A program made the translations under genes and the position numbers. From Hyperoodon ampullatus (Eukaryota > Chordata > Mammalia > Artiodactyla > Ziphiidae), in assembly GCA_949752795.1 (NCBI GenBank), contig OX457071.1:23916800-23980799 (forward strand): 64,000 nucleotides of DNA, read 5' to 3'. The notes under the pieces were generated by a model, which worked only from the letters and a program-made list of their open reading frames with translations, made no database searches and was not told the origin of the DNA. Below are positions 24,071-35,349 of the stretch, one piece after another. The number at the start of each line of letters is the position of its first letter. The stretch's first letter is position 1.

Positions 24071-24300
24071 AACAATTAATTTGAAAATCCATTTTAAAAC
24101 ATGACAAATGCAGTCATTATACAAGATTAACAAAATTAAATTAGGAAAAATGCATGTGTGAGGAAAAATGATATTCTCATCTATTTCTTTATCCTGAATA
24201 TTTTTTAATGTGAACTTACCAAGTATTTATTAGTGAGAGAAAATATACAAAATTCAGACAAAGAAATAATGGTAACAAAACAAAATAAACACTAAACTTG
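24071..24300. other. Non-coding DNA, nothing recognised
   Basis: Short AT-rich interval between the MIR and an old CHR-type SINE. Confidence 0.4.
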
Positions 24301-24310
24301 AAAAGTTAAA

Positions 24311-24448
24311 GGGGACTTCCCTGGCGGTCCAGCGTTTAAGAATCCGTGCTTACACTGCAGGGGCCACGGGTTCCATCCCTGGTCAGGGAACTAAGATCCT
24401 GCATGCCGCGTGGCACGGCCGAAATAAGATAAAATAAAATAAGTAAAT
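24311..24448 (+). mobile_element. Older CHR-type SINE (short form)
   Basis: It starts GGGGACTTCCCTGGCGGTCC and carries the tRNA-like B box GGTTCCATCCCTGG. It ends after about 110 bp in an A-rich (AAAAT)n tail. A 10-bp target duplication, AAAAGTTAAA, is at 24301-24310 and 24449-24458. It lacks the second half seen in the CHR-2-like copies and belongs to a different subfamily. Confidence 0.88.
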
Positions 24449-24458
24449 AAAAGTTAAA

Positions 24459-24740
24459 ACTTCAAGTACAGGTATTAAAAAGGTTGTTAGCTGGAGCTGT
24501 CACCCCAGAAGGTGGAATAACATATTGAAGGGGTCCATGAAGAAGGTCAATTTAAACAAGCTTTCTGTCTAAGGTGTTTGTTACAGTCTACAGCTATCCA
24601 TACACAATACAAAAACATTTTATGTGGGATACTAACATGAGCCTAGGGGTGAGAAGAACTGGAGTGGCTGTTTTAATAATTTTTTACTTATCAATCAAAA
24701 TTACCTAGATAGAAAATAAATCTACAATAGATAGAAGAAC
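24459..24740. other. Non-coding DNA, nothing recognised
   Basis: No gene or named repeat. Confidence 0.4.
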
Positions 24741-24919
24741 AAGTAGGGAAAAGGGGATGGGGAAGAATAGAACGAGGGGAAAAAAAGAAAAGAGGAGAAG
24801 CGGGAAGAGAAGGGGGAGGAGGAAGAGAAGGAGGAAGTGAAGGGGGAGGAGGAGGGAAAAAAGGAGGGGAAGTAGGAGGAGGAGGAGGGGGAGAAGTGGG
24901 AAGAGGACGAGAAGGGAAA
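24741..24919. repeat. Purine-rich GGA/GAA low-complexity tract
   Basis: About 180 bp that is almost wholly A and G on the plus strand, with a few C/T interruptions (for example 24801 and 24838). The 84-87-codon minus-strand frames of Pro/Ser/Leu/Phe are translations of this tract. Confidence 0.93.
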
Positions 24920-25321
24920 CACAATTTTTTGTGGTAACTAAGCAAGAGGCCCTTCCTTCTATAAACACTATCTCAATTCTTCAAATAAAGGAGGTCTCCA
25001 GCTTCCTTGTATATTCCTTGCACCAATATAAAGGAAAACATGACTAGCAGAAAGAATATTTCTCACATACTCACTACCCTTTTAATGCAGTCTCAATACT
25101 CACAAAAGGAAATCATCTAATGAAACTCTGTATAATACTAATAGTCATCAATGTAGTCCATTTTGATTGTTGAATGCAGAACCAGGAAGCATATTATAGA
25201 AGGAAAATATGAAGAATAGAAAAACATTAAAATTATCTATGAGAGAATACAATCCTGATTAAAAATAAATATATAATGGATTTTATATATACATATATTT
25301 GTGTATGGGTATTTGTGTGAG

Positions 25322-25323
<2 letters not shown>
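24920..25323. other. Non-coding DNA, nothing recognised
   Basis: No gene or named repeat between the purine-rich tract and the CA repeat. Confidence 0.4.

Positions 25324-25354
<31 letters not shown>
25324..25354. repeat. (CA)n microsatellite
   Basis: Uninterrupted AC alternation of about 15 units, likely length-polymorphic. Its minus-strand translation is the Cys-Val run in two local frames. Confidence 0.95.
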
Positions 25355-25358
<4 letters not shown>

Positions 25359-27919
25359 GGAGTGGGATATAACCCTCTGCATAGGCAGACATCTATCTTG
25401 CCCCTTCTGGATTTGGTGGCAAGGGGAACTGAAACAAATACACTGCTCATTCTGGCTGCTTTGCCATAGGATTCTTTTTGCCTCTGATGCAAGAATCTTG
25501 TGTTCTTGACAAAATCTGTGGAAGTTTGGCAGGCTAACATTTTCTTGCAAGTCAGCTAAAATCTCAGACCCTTTACTGTCTTTACAAATATATTATACTG
25601 TAGCAGTGATACTGGATTTGAATCCACCAACCAATCAACAAACAAAAAGAAAGCACTGAAAATATATTTTAACAATTGAAGTAGGGAAAAAAAATAAGCT
25701 AACTGGATTGTATATGTTTTTTTTAATTTGTCTCAGAAAGAAGTTAAAATTATAATTAGAAGTTATTCAAAGATGATGACATTGATCTTTACATAGTAAA
25801 AATTATGTAGATAGGACAGGTTTGGAACACAAATATACTCATAGAGAAAAATGAATAAAAATAACAAAAATTAAGTATTAATCCAAGAACTGAAGAAAGA
25901 TAACTAACAAGATCCAAGGACAGACCTAAGAAATTATAACTGATAAACTGAGAGTTGTTTTTTTTTTTTTTTTTAAGGCACAAAATTAATTGACTGTTGG
26001 AAAATCTAATAAAGAAAATCAGTCAGGAAGAAGTCACATTTACAACATCAGAAGTGGAAAGCTGAATATAAAGATTGACAGATAAACAATTTCAAGAATT
26101 ATAAAAGAAATATTCCTACATTCTTTTCTAGTAAATGTGGAAATCTGGGGGAAATAGGAACTCTCTCAGGGAAATATGAACTAGAAATTGCCATGTAGGA
26201 AAGAGAACACCTACACTGAAAAAAAAAATAACATGGGTATTAAAAAAGTTTAATAGTAAGAATAATCTAAGTTAAAATTTAAAGTGCTCATGAAGGAATA
26301 AGATACTGAGAAGTTAACCTAAGTCTGGCATTGTGATTTATTATCAGGTTGTATACAAAAGAATTAGAAACAAATGTTTATGTAATTCCCTCCTGAAATC
26401 AATTCTGGTAGTTGTCTCATTAACGTTTCCAACTCACTGGTTGGTTATTGTTCTTTTGCTTTTCTATTTGTTTGTTGTTCATTTGTTTGTGGGCTGTATG
26501 TGGTGATGTGTGTGTTTCTATGTGTGTAGATTCTTTTCTTAAACCCAAGCAAATATACTTGATTCCATTTACTTAAGCATGAATTATCAGTGCTTGATTT
26601 ACATTGTCTTAATTCTTTTTGAATAAAGCCATGGGGAAATTATCTTCAAAATAACAGAGTGGACATTATAACTTATTTAGACTTCAAAAAGTTACCTATA
26701 AGATGGAATTAAAATTCATTTTCTCTTAAGAGCTTTATCTTTTATTTTTCTGGTCCAGCTTTATGTAATCAATCTCAAGGCCAACAATACTGGTTTCGGA
26801 TTAAGTTCAGTGAGAGTGAGATTGATTTCTGTGTTGTTTAAAATATTGACATTAAAATAAAGTTAACTTAAAAAAAATTTTTCCTTAGCAATTTTCACAT
26901 GAATGTTCTCTGGTAATTTTTCTTTTAGTTTCATATCATATCATTAACAATCCATAGAGACAAAAACTTTCTAGTACATGTTTCTTGAGAGTGAAAATTA
27001 GTCAGTTATTACATATTCTAACATTATGCTTCCTAGATATAAAATTTAAAATATATACTATTTGAATAATGAATCCCAAAATAAAGAAATTAAAACATAC
27101 CAAATCTTTATTTTGGGCAGTTTCATCTGATTTGGGCAATATACATTGTTTGGAGAAATAAAACTTGAAGAGCTCTCTAAAGAAATAAATTGAAATAGGA
27201 AAAGCCTTTAGATGAAGAATTTTGTATTGTTGAATATAATTTAATTACTAGAAGATATGTCCCAGATATCTATCTATATCTATAAATAATTTAGTTCATG
27301 TTCTATATATTTCTGAACTTTTAAATGACAATTATTCAGCATATCTCAAGCCAAGATGTTGTAGATTAGGATAACAATTATGGGAATGCTACTCCATGTG
27401 CCTGAGAAATTATTTATTTCCTGATCTAAATAATCTGATAAGAGAAAATAAATGATGGTAAATCAAGAAATTAAAAATCTGGACGCTAACATATGACAAG
27501 TAAAACATAAGAATAGAGCTGAATTTGTGGCAAGATAAAAATAGTCTCTCAGTAGATATTTTCCATATTTTTCAAGTAATACTTTTCTGAGGAAATATTT
27601 ATAAATATATAAAAGGTATTTCATCTTCTAGACCAAATTTTCCAGCTTACCTAAATCCATTCCAGACTTTTTGAGGAAAAAACCCTGTATTTATCAAAGG
27701 CCAATTTGCACAAAGAAGCTGAATCACCAAATTTTCTATATCCTTAATGTAGCATTTCAGAAGCTTACAATTTTGTTCTCCAGTAAACATATACTCACCA
27801 TTTACTAGCTCCCACATATTGAGAGAAAAAAAGAAAACAAATAAGAAAGAAAAGGAGATAAAGGAAACAAAGGAAAAGAAGTCTATCCCATGGGGCCATA
27901 TCTCATCTCCATATTGTTC
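25355..27919. other. AT-rich non-coding DNA, nothing recognised
   Basis: A 2.5-kb stretch with no gene and no repeat I can name. It contains short A or T homopolymers (for example 25957-25974) and a GT-rich patch at 26440-26530. Confidence 0.45.
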
Positions 27920-28475
27920 ATATTAAAAATCTTGGAGTCATCTTTGTTTCCTGAACTTCATTTTTTCCCCATTCAATTTCTCAGCTAACCCTGTTTTTCA
28001 TGTCATTGCAATATATACCAAATCTCATTAGATATCACAATTAATTCAGCAACCATCCATAGCCAGCCACCATTTCCTTTTGATAGGGCAATTGCGGTAG
28101 CATCCTAACCTTTCTTACAACTCTGTATGATCCTCTTATAATCCAGTCTTTAAACAGAAACCACAGTGAGCATTATTTTATTCTTCAAATATTCCAAATA
28201 TTTATTTTCTCTGTTTTAGAAATTTGCACTAGCTGTTCTCTCTGATGATTGGATATTTTTCTTCTCATTATTTTATCCTACCTCAAATGCCTCCTAATTC
28301 AAAACTTTTTTGTTTGTTCTTTGTTTGTTTGTTTGTTTTAATGGCTACTCTAAATTATCATTTCTTCATCTTCTACTAGAAAACAACATTTTAGGTTCTG
28401 GAGAGCACTGATCACTACTGGAAAATATTTTATTCTACTTTGTCTCACAAATAAAATATAAGCTTATTTTGAGTG
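27920..28475 (+). repeat. L2 LINE, 3' half, sense
   Basis: The sequence follows L2 from 'cttggagtcatctttgtttcctgaac' through 'gcatcctaacc...' and 'gcactagctgttctctctgatgattgg' to the 3' UTR-like end. These parallel the L2 landmarks 'cttggcgtcatccttgactcc', 'agcctcctaactgg' and 'gcacttgctgttccctctgcctgg'. Frames are broken. A (TTTG)n patch at 28313-28339 interrupts it. Confidence 0.65.
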
Positions 28476-28859
28476 AGTACTTTTATGTGTTTTTCAAAGG
28501 ATTACATATACACCCTGTAATGAATATTTTTAAATATCTGAATTAATGAATAAATGGATGAATGCATTTATTTTCCCAATAATATTCATGAAATATAAAC
28601 AAAAATTTAATCACATAAAAACAGTGAAGATTAACTTTGTAAACTATTTTGCTTTATGCTTAAACAGACATACAATAATCATATAAATAGTTATAAAACA
28701 GATTTAGAAACTTAAAAATGCATATATCATACAGGAATGCTTGAATTGCTCTAGGTTAGACTGTATCAATAAGAAAATGAATGGCTCAAAAATAATTTGG
28801 ATTTTATTTCTACAGTAATATTGATAGACCAATTAAATAAAGCATTTGGCCTTCAAGCA
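28476..28859. other. Non-coding DNA, nothing recognised
   Basis: AT-rich, no gene or clear repeat. Confidence 0.4.
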
Positions 28860-28950
28860 TTATATTTATTTATTCATCCATCCATTTAATAAATATTTAT
28901 CAAGTGTTATCATGTTCTAAGGTCTGTACTAGAAAGAAGGACCCAATTTG
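28860..28950 (-). repeat. L2 3' end, antisense (probable)
   Basis: 'attcatccatccatttaataaatatttatcaagtgttatcatgttctaaggtctgtactag' parallels the reverse-complement L2 terminus ('ttcattcaacaaatatttattgagcacctactatgtgccaggc'). Confidence 0.55.
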
Positions 28951-29754
28951 AGAAGAAGCAACAATATAACACATCTCATGAAACTTAGCAATAATTCTAC
29001 TGGATATATAATTCAGTAACAATTTTCTTACAGGAATAAATGAAATAATCATAAAAAGTACTGAAAACAAGTCCTACTGAGAACTAAGCTTTAATATTTA
29101 GCAGTTAGTATTTTATCAGAAACATCACAGCATCCTTACTAGAAGACAACAGCATGATGAGAAGGAATATTCATAGGGGCTGCCTGATTAAACAGTGTTT
29201 GAAAGGCAACTCAAATGTCAAAGACATAAACTAAATGTATATTAGGTGCCTAAGAATAGAATAAGCAGTATAGAAAAGCAAATAAACAGTGATTTAAAAG
29301 TAAACTCAGAAACTCTCCCACACCATGGATAAGGACTACATTGCAGAATCTTGTTTAGAGGACAGTCTTCTGATATAAACGAAGTCATGTTTCACAGAGT
29401 GATATTTAAATGCATATCTAAAGCTCTCTGTGTTATTATATGTTAGGGGCATTATCTTCCTGAAATAACATCAAAATTTGAAGAAGATTTTGAAGATGCC
29501 TCATCACATTTGTCTTCCATAGTAATCATTGCAGTCCCATTGATAAATGGTAAAAGTTAACAGATATTTTTTTAGAAGTCAGCAATTCAGAATCAACTTT
29601 TTAATGAAATGAATATGCAGTATTTGTCTTTTCATTAAAATGTGTTTCATTTATTTGAGGTCATTTCTGCTGAAAGTGTTTATTGCAAAAGAAGAGTGTT
29701 ATGAATCAATGGAAAAACACATTTGCTGAATAAAAAGTGTTTAATTTATATCAT
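28951..29754. other. Non-coding DNA, nothing recognised
   Basis: No gene or named repeat up to the start of the sense LINE-1. Confidence 0.4.
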
Positions 29755-30009
29755 ACACTTGAGGAAGAAGTTGATACTAACATAATAATAGTAGGGAACT
29801 TTAACACCCGACTTACATCAATGGACAGAACATCCAGACAGAAAATCAATAAGGAAAGACTGGCCTTAAAGTACACATTCTACCAGATGGACTTAATAGT
29901 TTTCCATAGAATGTTCCATCTAAAAGCAGCAGAATACACTTTTTTTTTTCAAGTGCATATAGAATATTCTCCCGGATACAGCACATGCCAGGATACAAAA
30001 CAAGTCTAA
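29737..30009 (+). pseudogene. LINE-1 ORF2 endonuclease fragment
   Basis: A 90-codon open stretch. From about residue 15 it matches the C-terminal part of the LINE-1 apurinic-like endonuclease. The normally invariant catalytic GDFN motif reads GNFN here, so an essential metal/catalytic Asp is replaced by Asn. The frame stops at 30007-30009, far short of the roughly 1275-residue ORF2. The first residues come from flanking DNA. Confidence 0.8.
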
Positions 30010-30373
30010 ATAAATGTAAGAAGATTAAAATCATATCAGGCATCCTTTTTAACTACAGTGGTATGAGACTAGAAATTAACTACAAGAAAAAACTGGAAAA
30101 AATACAAACACAGGAAGCTAAATGATATGCCACCAAATAACCAATAGGTCATTGAAGAAATCAAAGAAAAAATTTTTTTAAATCTGGAGACAAATGGAAT
30201 TGGAAACACAGTTATCCAAAATCTATGGGATGCAGCAAAAGCAGTTCTAAGAGGGATGTTTACAGTATACAAGCCTACCTTAGGAAACAAGAAAAATCTC
30301 AAATAAACAATTTAACCTTGCACCTAAAGGAAATAGAAGAACAAACAAAACTCGAAGTTAAAAGAAGAAATGG

Positions 30374-30559
30374 GGCTTCCCTGGTGGCGCAGTGGTTGAG
30401 AGTCCGCCTGCCGATGCAGGGGACACGGGTTCGTGCCCCGGTCCGGGAGGATCCCACATGCCGCGGAGCGGCTGGGCCCGTGAGCCATGGCCGCTGGGCC
30501 TTCGTGCCTGGAGCCTGTGCTCCGCAACAGGAGAGGCCACAACAGTGAGAGGCCCGCGT

Positions 30560-30590
<31 letters not shown>
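30374..30590 (+). mobile_element. CHR-2-like SINE, copy 3
   Basis: Full length with an A-tail of about 30 bases. A perfect 13-bp target duplication, AAAAGAAGAAATG, is at 30361-30373 and 30591-30603. The cut site GTT|AAAAG is the LINE-1 endonuclease consensus. It is inserted in the sense LINE-1, so it is younger. The 136-, 107- and 70-codon frames here are SINE translations. Confidence 0.96.
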
Positions 30591-30596
<6 letters not shown>

Positions 30597-30978
30597 AGAA
30601 ATGAAATAATAAAGATCAGAGCAGAAATAAATGAAGTACAGACTAAAAAATGATAGAAAAAAAATCAGGGAAACTAAGAACAGGTTCTTTAAAAAGATAA
30701 ACAAAATTGGTAGACCTTTAGCCAGGTTCATCAAGAAAAAAGAGAGAGCCCAAATAAATCAGAAATGAAAGAAGAAAAGTTGCAAATGACACCACAGAAA
30801 TACAAAGGATCATAAGAGATCAGTAAGAATAATTATATGCTAATGAAATAGACAGCCTGGAAGAAATAAAGTCCTAGAAATGTACAATCTCCTAGCACTA
30901 AATCAGGAAGAAATAGAAAATATGAACAGACCAATTACCAGTAATGAAATTGGATTGGAATTAAAAAACAACAACAGT

Positions 30979-31196
30979 GGGCTTCCCTGGTGGCAGAGTG
31001 GTTGAGAGTCTGCCTGCCGATGCAGGGAACACGGGTTCGTGCCCTGGTCCAGGAAGATCCCACATGCCGCGGAGCAGCTGGGCCCATGAGCCATGGCCGC
31101 TGAGCCTGTGCGTCCGGAGCCTGTGCTCCGCAACGGGAGAGGCCACAACAGTGAGAGGCCCACGTACCGCAAACAACAACAACAACAACAACAACA
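30979..31196 (+). mobile_element. CHR-2-like SINE, copy 4, with (CAA)n tail
   Basis: Full-length body ending CGTACCGC, with an unusual tail of AAC/CAA repeats (31171-31199) in place of poly-A. The host sequence just upstream is AAACAACAACAG, so the tail and target duplication merge and the exact edge is ambiguous. Confidence 0.92.
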
Positions 31197-31521
31197 GCAA
31201 CAACAAAGCCCAGGACCAGAAAGTTTCACAGGTGATTTCTACCTAACATTTAAAGAAGAGTTAACATCTATCCTTCTTAAACTATTCCAAACAATTGAAG
31301 AGACAGGGATCCTTCTGAACTCACTCTGTGAGGCCAGCATCACCCTCATATCAAAACCAGACAAAGACACCACATAAAAAGAAAAATAAATAAAAAGCAA
31401 AAAACCAAAAACTGTAAAGACCCTGAATAGCAAATTAAATCTTGAGAAAGAAGAACAAAGCTGGAGGTCACACACTCCCTAACTTCAGACTATAATACAA
31501 AACTACAGTAATCAAAATAGT

Positions 31522-31770
31522 ATGGGACTGACACAGAAACAGACCAGAGATCAGTGGAATAGAATAGACAGCCCAGAAATGAACCCATACTTATATGGGC
31601 AATTAATCTATGACAAAGGAGGCAAGAATATACAATGGGGAAAGATAGCCTCTTCAATAAATGCTGTTGGGAAAACTGGACAGCTACATGGAAAAGAATT
31701 AAACTGTACTACTTTCTCATACCATACACAAAAATTCAAAATGGATGAAAGACTTAAATGTAAGACCTAA
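31522..31770 (+). pseudogene. LINE-1 ORF2 C-terminal fragment
   Basis: An 82-codon frame reading [15 protein letters not shown] and [20 protein letters not shown], which is the C-terminal, cysteine-rich-side part of LINE-1 ORF2. It lies after the internal deletion and ends in a frame-breaking stop. No function expected. Confidence 0.85.
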
Positions 31771-32091
31771 AATAATAAAACTCTTATAAGAAAACATAGA
31801 CTATACATATTTTGACATTGGTCCTGGCAATATGATTTTGGATCTCTCCTCAAGCAAGGGAAACAAAAGCAAAAATAAACAAATGCACCTACATCAAAAC
31901 TACATCAAATTAAAAAGCTTTTGCACAATGAAGGAAACTATCAACAAAATGGAAAGGCCTGCTACTGAATAGGAGAAGACATTTTCACAAATGATATACC
32001 CAATAAGGGTTTAATAAAGTATACAGAGAACTGATACAACTCAATATCAAAAACAAGCTGGGTTAAAAATGAGCAGAGGACCTGGGTAGAC

Positions 32092-32307
32092 TTTTTTTTT
32101 TTTTTTTTTTTTTTTGCGGTACGCAGGCCTCTCACTGTTGTGGCTTCTCCCATTGCAGAACACAGGCTCCGGACGCGCAGGCTCAGCGGCCTTGGCTCAC
32201 AGGCCTAGCTGCTCTGCGGCATGTGGGATCTTCCCGGACCGGGGCACAAACTCGTGTCCCCTACATCAGCAGGCAGACTCTCAACCACTGTGCCACCAGG
32301 GAAGCCC
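32092..32307 (-). mobile_element. CHR-2-like SINE, copy 5
   Basis: Full-length minus-strand copy with a poly-T (tail) edge at 32092-32115. An 8-bp target duplication, GGGTAGAC, is at 32084-32091 and 32309-32316. It is inserted near the 3' end of ORF2 in the sense LINE-1. Confidence 0.95.
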
Positions 32308-33222
32308 AGGGTAGACATTTTTTACAAAGAAAACACATGGCCAACTGACTTGTGAAAAGATGCTCAATGTCACTAATCATTAAGGAAATGCAAATCAAAA
32401 CAACAATGAGTTACTGCCTCACACCTTCAGAATGGCAATCATCAAAAAACAACAAATAACAAGGGTTGACAAGGATGTGGACAGCAAGCGAACCCTTGTG
32501 CACTATTGGTGGGACTGAAAATTGTTGTGGCCACCATGAAAAACAGTATGGCGTTTCCTCAAAAGACTAAAAGTAGAACTGCTGTATGATCCAGCAATTC
32601 CACTTCTGAGTATATACCCAAAGAAAACAAAAACTCTAGTTTGAAAAGATATATGCAATCCAATGTTTATTCAGCATTATTTACAGTAGCCAAGTTATGG
32701 AAGCATTCTAAGTGTCCATCCATAGAGGAATGGATAAAGATGATGTGGCATATATATATACATATATACACACAATAGATTATTATTCATCCATTTAAAA
32801 AAATCCATTTGTGACAACATGGATGAATTAAGAGGGTATTATGCTAAGTAAAATGTCACAGGATCTCACTTATATGAAGAATCTAAAAATCAAAACAAAC
32901 AAACAAAACAAAACAGAATGAAAACAGAGAAATACAGAGAAAAAACAGATGGTTTCCAGAAAGGAGGGGGTGAGAGAGTGGATGAAATAGCTGAAGAGGA
33001 TTAAGAGGTACCAACTTCCAGATACAAAATAAGTCACAGGGATGTAATATTCAACATAGGGAATATGGTCAGTAATATACTAATAACATTGTATGGGGAC
33101 AGACAGTTACTGGATTTATTGTGTTAATCATTTCATAATGTATACAAATGTCAAATCATTATGCAGTACACCTGAAACTAACATAATATTGTATGTAAAT
33201 GATATTTCAATTACAAAAAACA

Positions 33223-35349
33223 AATTCGGTAAAGGGATGAGTTCTATGTCTTCTCTGTCCAAGTGAATTTACTTTTATCCAAGAACAACCAAAATACACT
33301 TTTTGAAAGGGAGATTCTAGTTTCTTTACATCATAAAAATGTGTAAAAAAGAGAGGCTAGCTTGTGGTACTATTCTTTCAGATTTAACTTCTTAACTATG
33401 TGAGAAATGTATTCATTGCTTATGTATGTGAGAAATGTATTCACTGCTTATGTATCACAAAATGCCATATTAGACATTGATAGAATCTAGAAAAACAAAT
33501 TGGAGGTCTAACACATTAACATGCTTTATTTTTTAATTATTATGAATAATATACTTTGTCAAAAAAAAAAAAACTAAGAGAAATGCTAGATTAAAAGTGA
33601 TATTGGGCACATATGAAAGCCAGGAAATACAGACACACTAGGAGTAAGTAATTTTGAAGAGGTAATGACTAAGGATTTATCTTCCGTGTCCAAGAAGACA
33701 AATATTACTAAATCCGCACATAGTGATACCACATTTGATAACATCAGAAACAAAGTAGAATTCTCAACAACAAAAAAAAAAAACAGAGGAAAGAGAAGCG
33801 ATTACCTGGAATGGAAAGAATGTTAGGTCATAGTAGATCTCAACAGCATCTGTGCAAACAAGAAATTAGTGGAAGATTATCTTCAAATTTCTGAGAAAAA
33901 AATTAAGTTGACCTATTATTATCAATTCTTTTCTGCTAATTTTCAAGAATATTAGTAAAATAAAGACACCATATGCAAACAAAAATGGTAGATTTTACTA
34001 TTAGCAGGTTCTCACACACAAAAAGAAACATGTAGAGTAAATTTTTCATGAAGAAGGGATTGAAATTTATAAAGACTGCATTGGGTTGGTGATGGACAGT
34101 TTGTGAAGATAAAGATTCATTTCACAAAACAGCATTACAAAACTAAGAGATAAGTGTTATTTAAACAGTTGGTAGGATTTATAGAATTTGAAAACTATGT
34201 CCTGATGTTTTACTTTTTTTGAGAAATTACTTTGCAATAAGTTCATTGAAAGAAATAAACTATTTTCTATTTTTGTTGGAACAAGTATACAGTTTAAATT
34301 ATGGGTAAGTACAATTTAATAAAGGTAGCTAAAACAGAGAGTTAGGATAATCCTAATCCAGAGGGTTAGGATAATCCAGAGTTTGGCATATATTGAATGA
34401 ATGAGTAAATGGGTATAAAATGTGTATTAGAAAGACTGTAATTTGAATTCATTATTGCAAATTTAATAAATAATAATTGATAATCAGGTAGACAAACATT
34501 CTCCTTCTTTAGGAAATGAGTGAAATACTGAAGTATTTTAGGGGAAGATTCCTAAGCAGAGCAGTGGTAAAGGTCTAGTTTATTTAACATAATATTTTCT
34601 TGAGAGTAATGGCTACAAAAAAATACACAATGATTGAATGAGTTGTGTGAAGATAAGATAGTAGAAAGTTTCTAGGAAGAAAGTGTTTTTTGTATTGTAT
34701 TGCATTGCATCATATTGTATTTTTGAAATAATAATACAGAAGTCACCCTTTTGCCTCTCTATGACATTGGTTGAGTGAGGATATAGGGTGATTTCAGCTA
34801 CCTTGTGAAGGAGAACAAGCCTAAGATGATGAGGCTATAAAATAGAGAGCATCAATGAGTTGCTGAATCAGATATACTTTGATGCTAATCTAGCTTTAGA
34901 ATTTAATTTATATGAGTCAACTGGTCATCTTTACTGTTTAAGCATTTTAACTTGTCTCAGGGCCTAGGGTGTTGGTATGCTTGTGACTGTCTGAAATGGA
35001 ATGCATATTAGACAAATACAGTTGAGCCCCTCATGGAGTCTAAGTAACCAGAGGTTTAAAAAACTCTCTGGGAAGATGTCAAAGTAACTGAAGATATGTG
35101 CAGAGGAAACTGATGTGATAATGTTGGTGGTGAAATGAGGAAGCACAGAATTTGGAAAAAGGACATTTAATTACAAAGGCTCATTTAAATGGCTTGCTGT
35201 TTGCAATATGCGTAGGTTTGTTTGTTTACTTTTTAAGATTGCTGTCTTTTACTAAGTTTAGCACCCATAAATGAGGTCTGCATAAATTTACCTTCCAAGA
35301 GATATAATTTTTACCATTAATTTTTTGAATTTCAGGTCAAGAAAGGGTT
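33223..35349. other. AT-rich non-coding DNA
   Basis: No gene or named repeat. It holds a 28-bp tandem duplication (33397-33424 and 33425-33452, one mismatch), a shorter repeated GTTAGGATAATCC motif at about 34343-34378, and a TATTGTATTGCATTGCATC-like pentamer patch at 34693-34720. Confidence 0.45.
33397..33452. repeat. 28-bp direct tandem duplication
   Basis: Two adjacent units beginning TATGTGAGAAATGTATTCA(T/C)TGC differ at one base. This is a simple local duplication. Confidence 0.95.

Larger units (their letters stand above)
29755..33222 (+). mobile_element. LINE-1, sense, 5' truncated and internally deleted, hosting three CHR SINEs
   Basis: It starts inside the ORF2 endonuclease region (residues NIIIVGNFNTRLTSMDRT at about 29780) and runs through the inter-domain region. 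Near 31375-31430 it jumps to the C-terminal end of ORF2, so the reverse transcriptase core is largely missing. From about 31440 it follows the ORF2 3' end and the 3' UTR to 'cacctgaaactaacataatattg' and an A-rich end near 33220. CHR SINEs sit at 30374-30590, 30979-31196 and 32092-32307. Without them the LINE-1 is about 2.8 kb. Stops break the frame in several places. It is a fossil unable to move. Confidence 0.92.

Noticed and set aside
24691..24968. Pro/Ser/Leu/Phe-rich frames of 66-87 codons, minus strand
   Set aside because: Translations of the GGA-rich low-complexity tract.
30324..30734. Longest open frame in the window, 136 codons, minus strand
   Set aside because: It reads through CHR SINE copy 3, its A-tail (a Phe run) and LINE-1 sequence. 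There is no protein family match.
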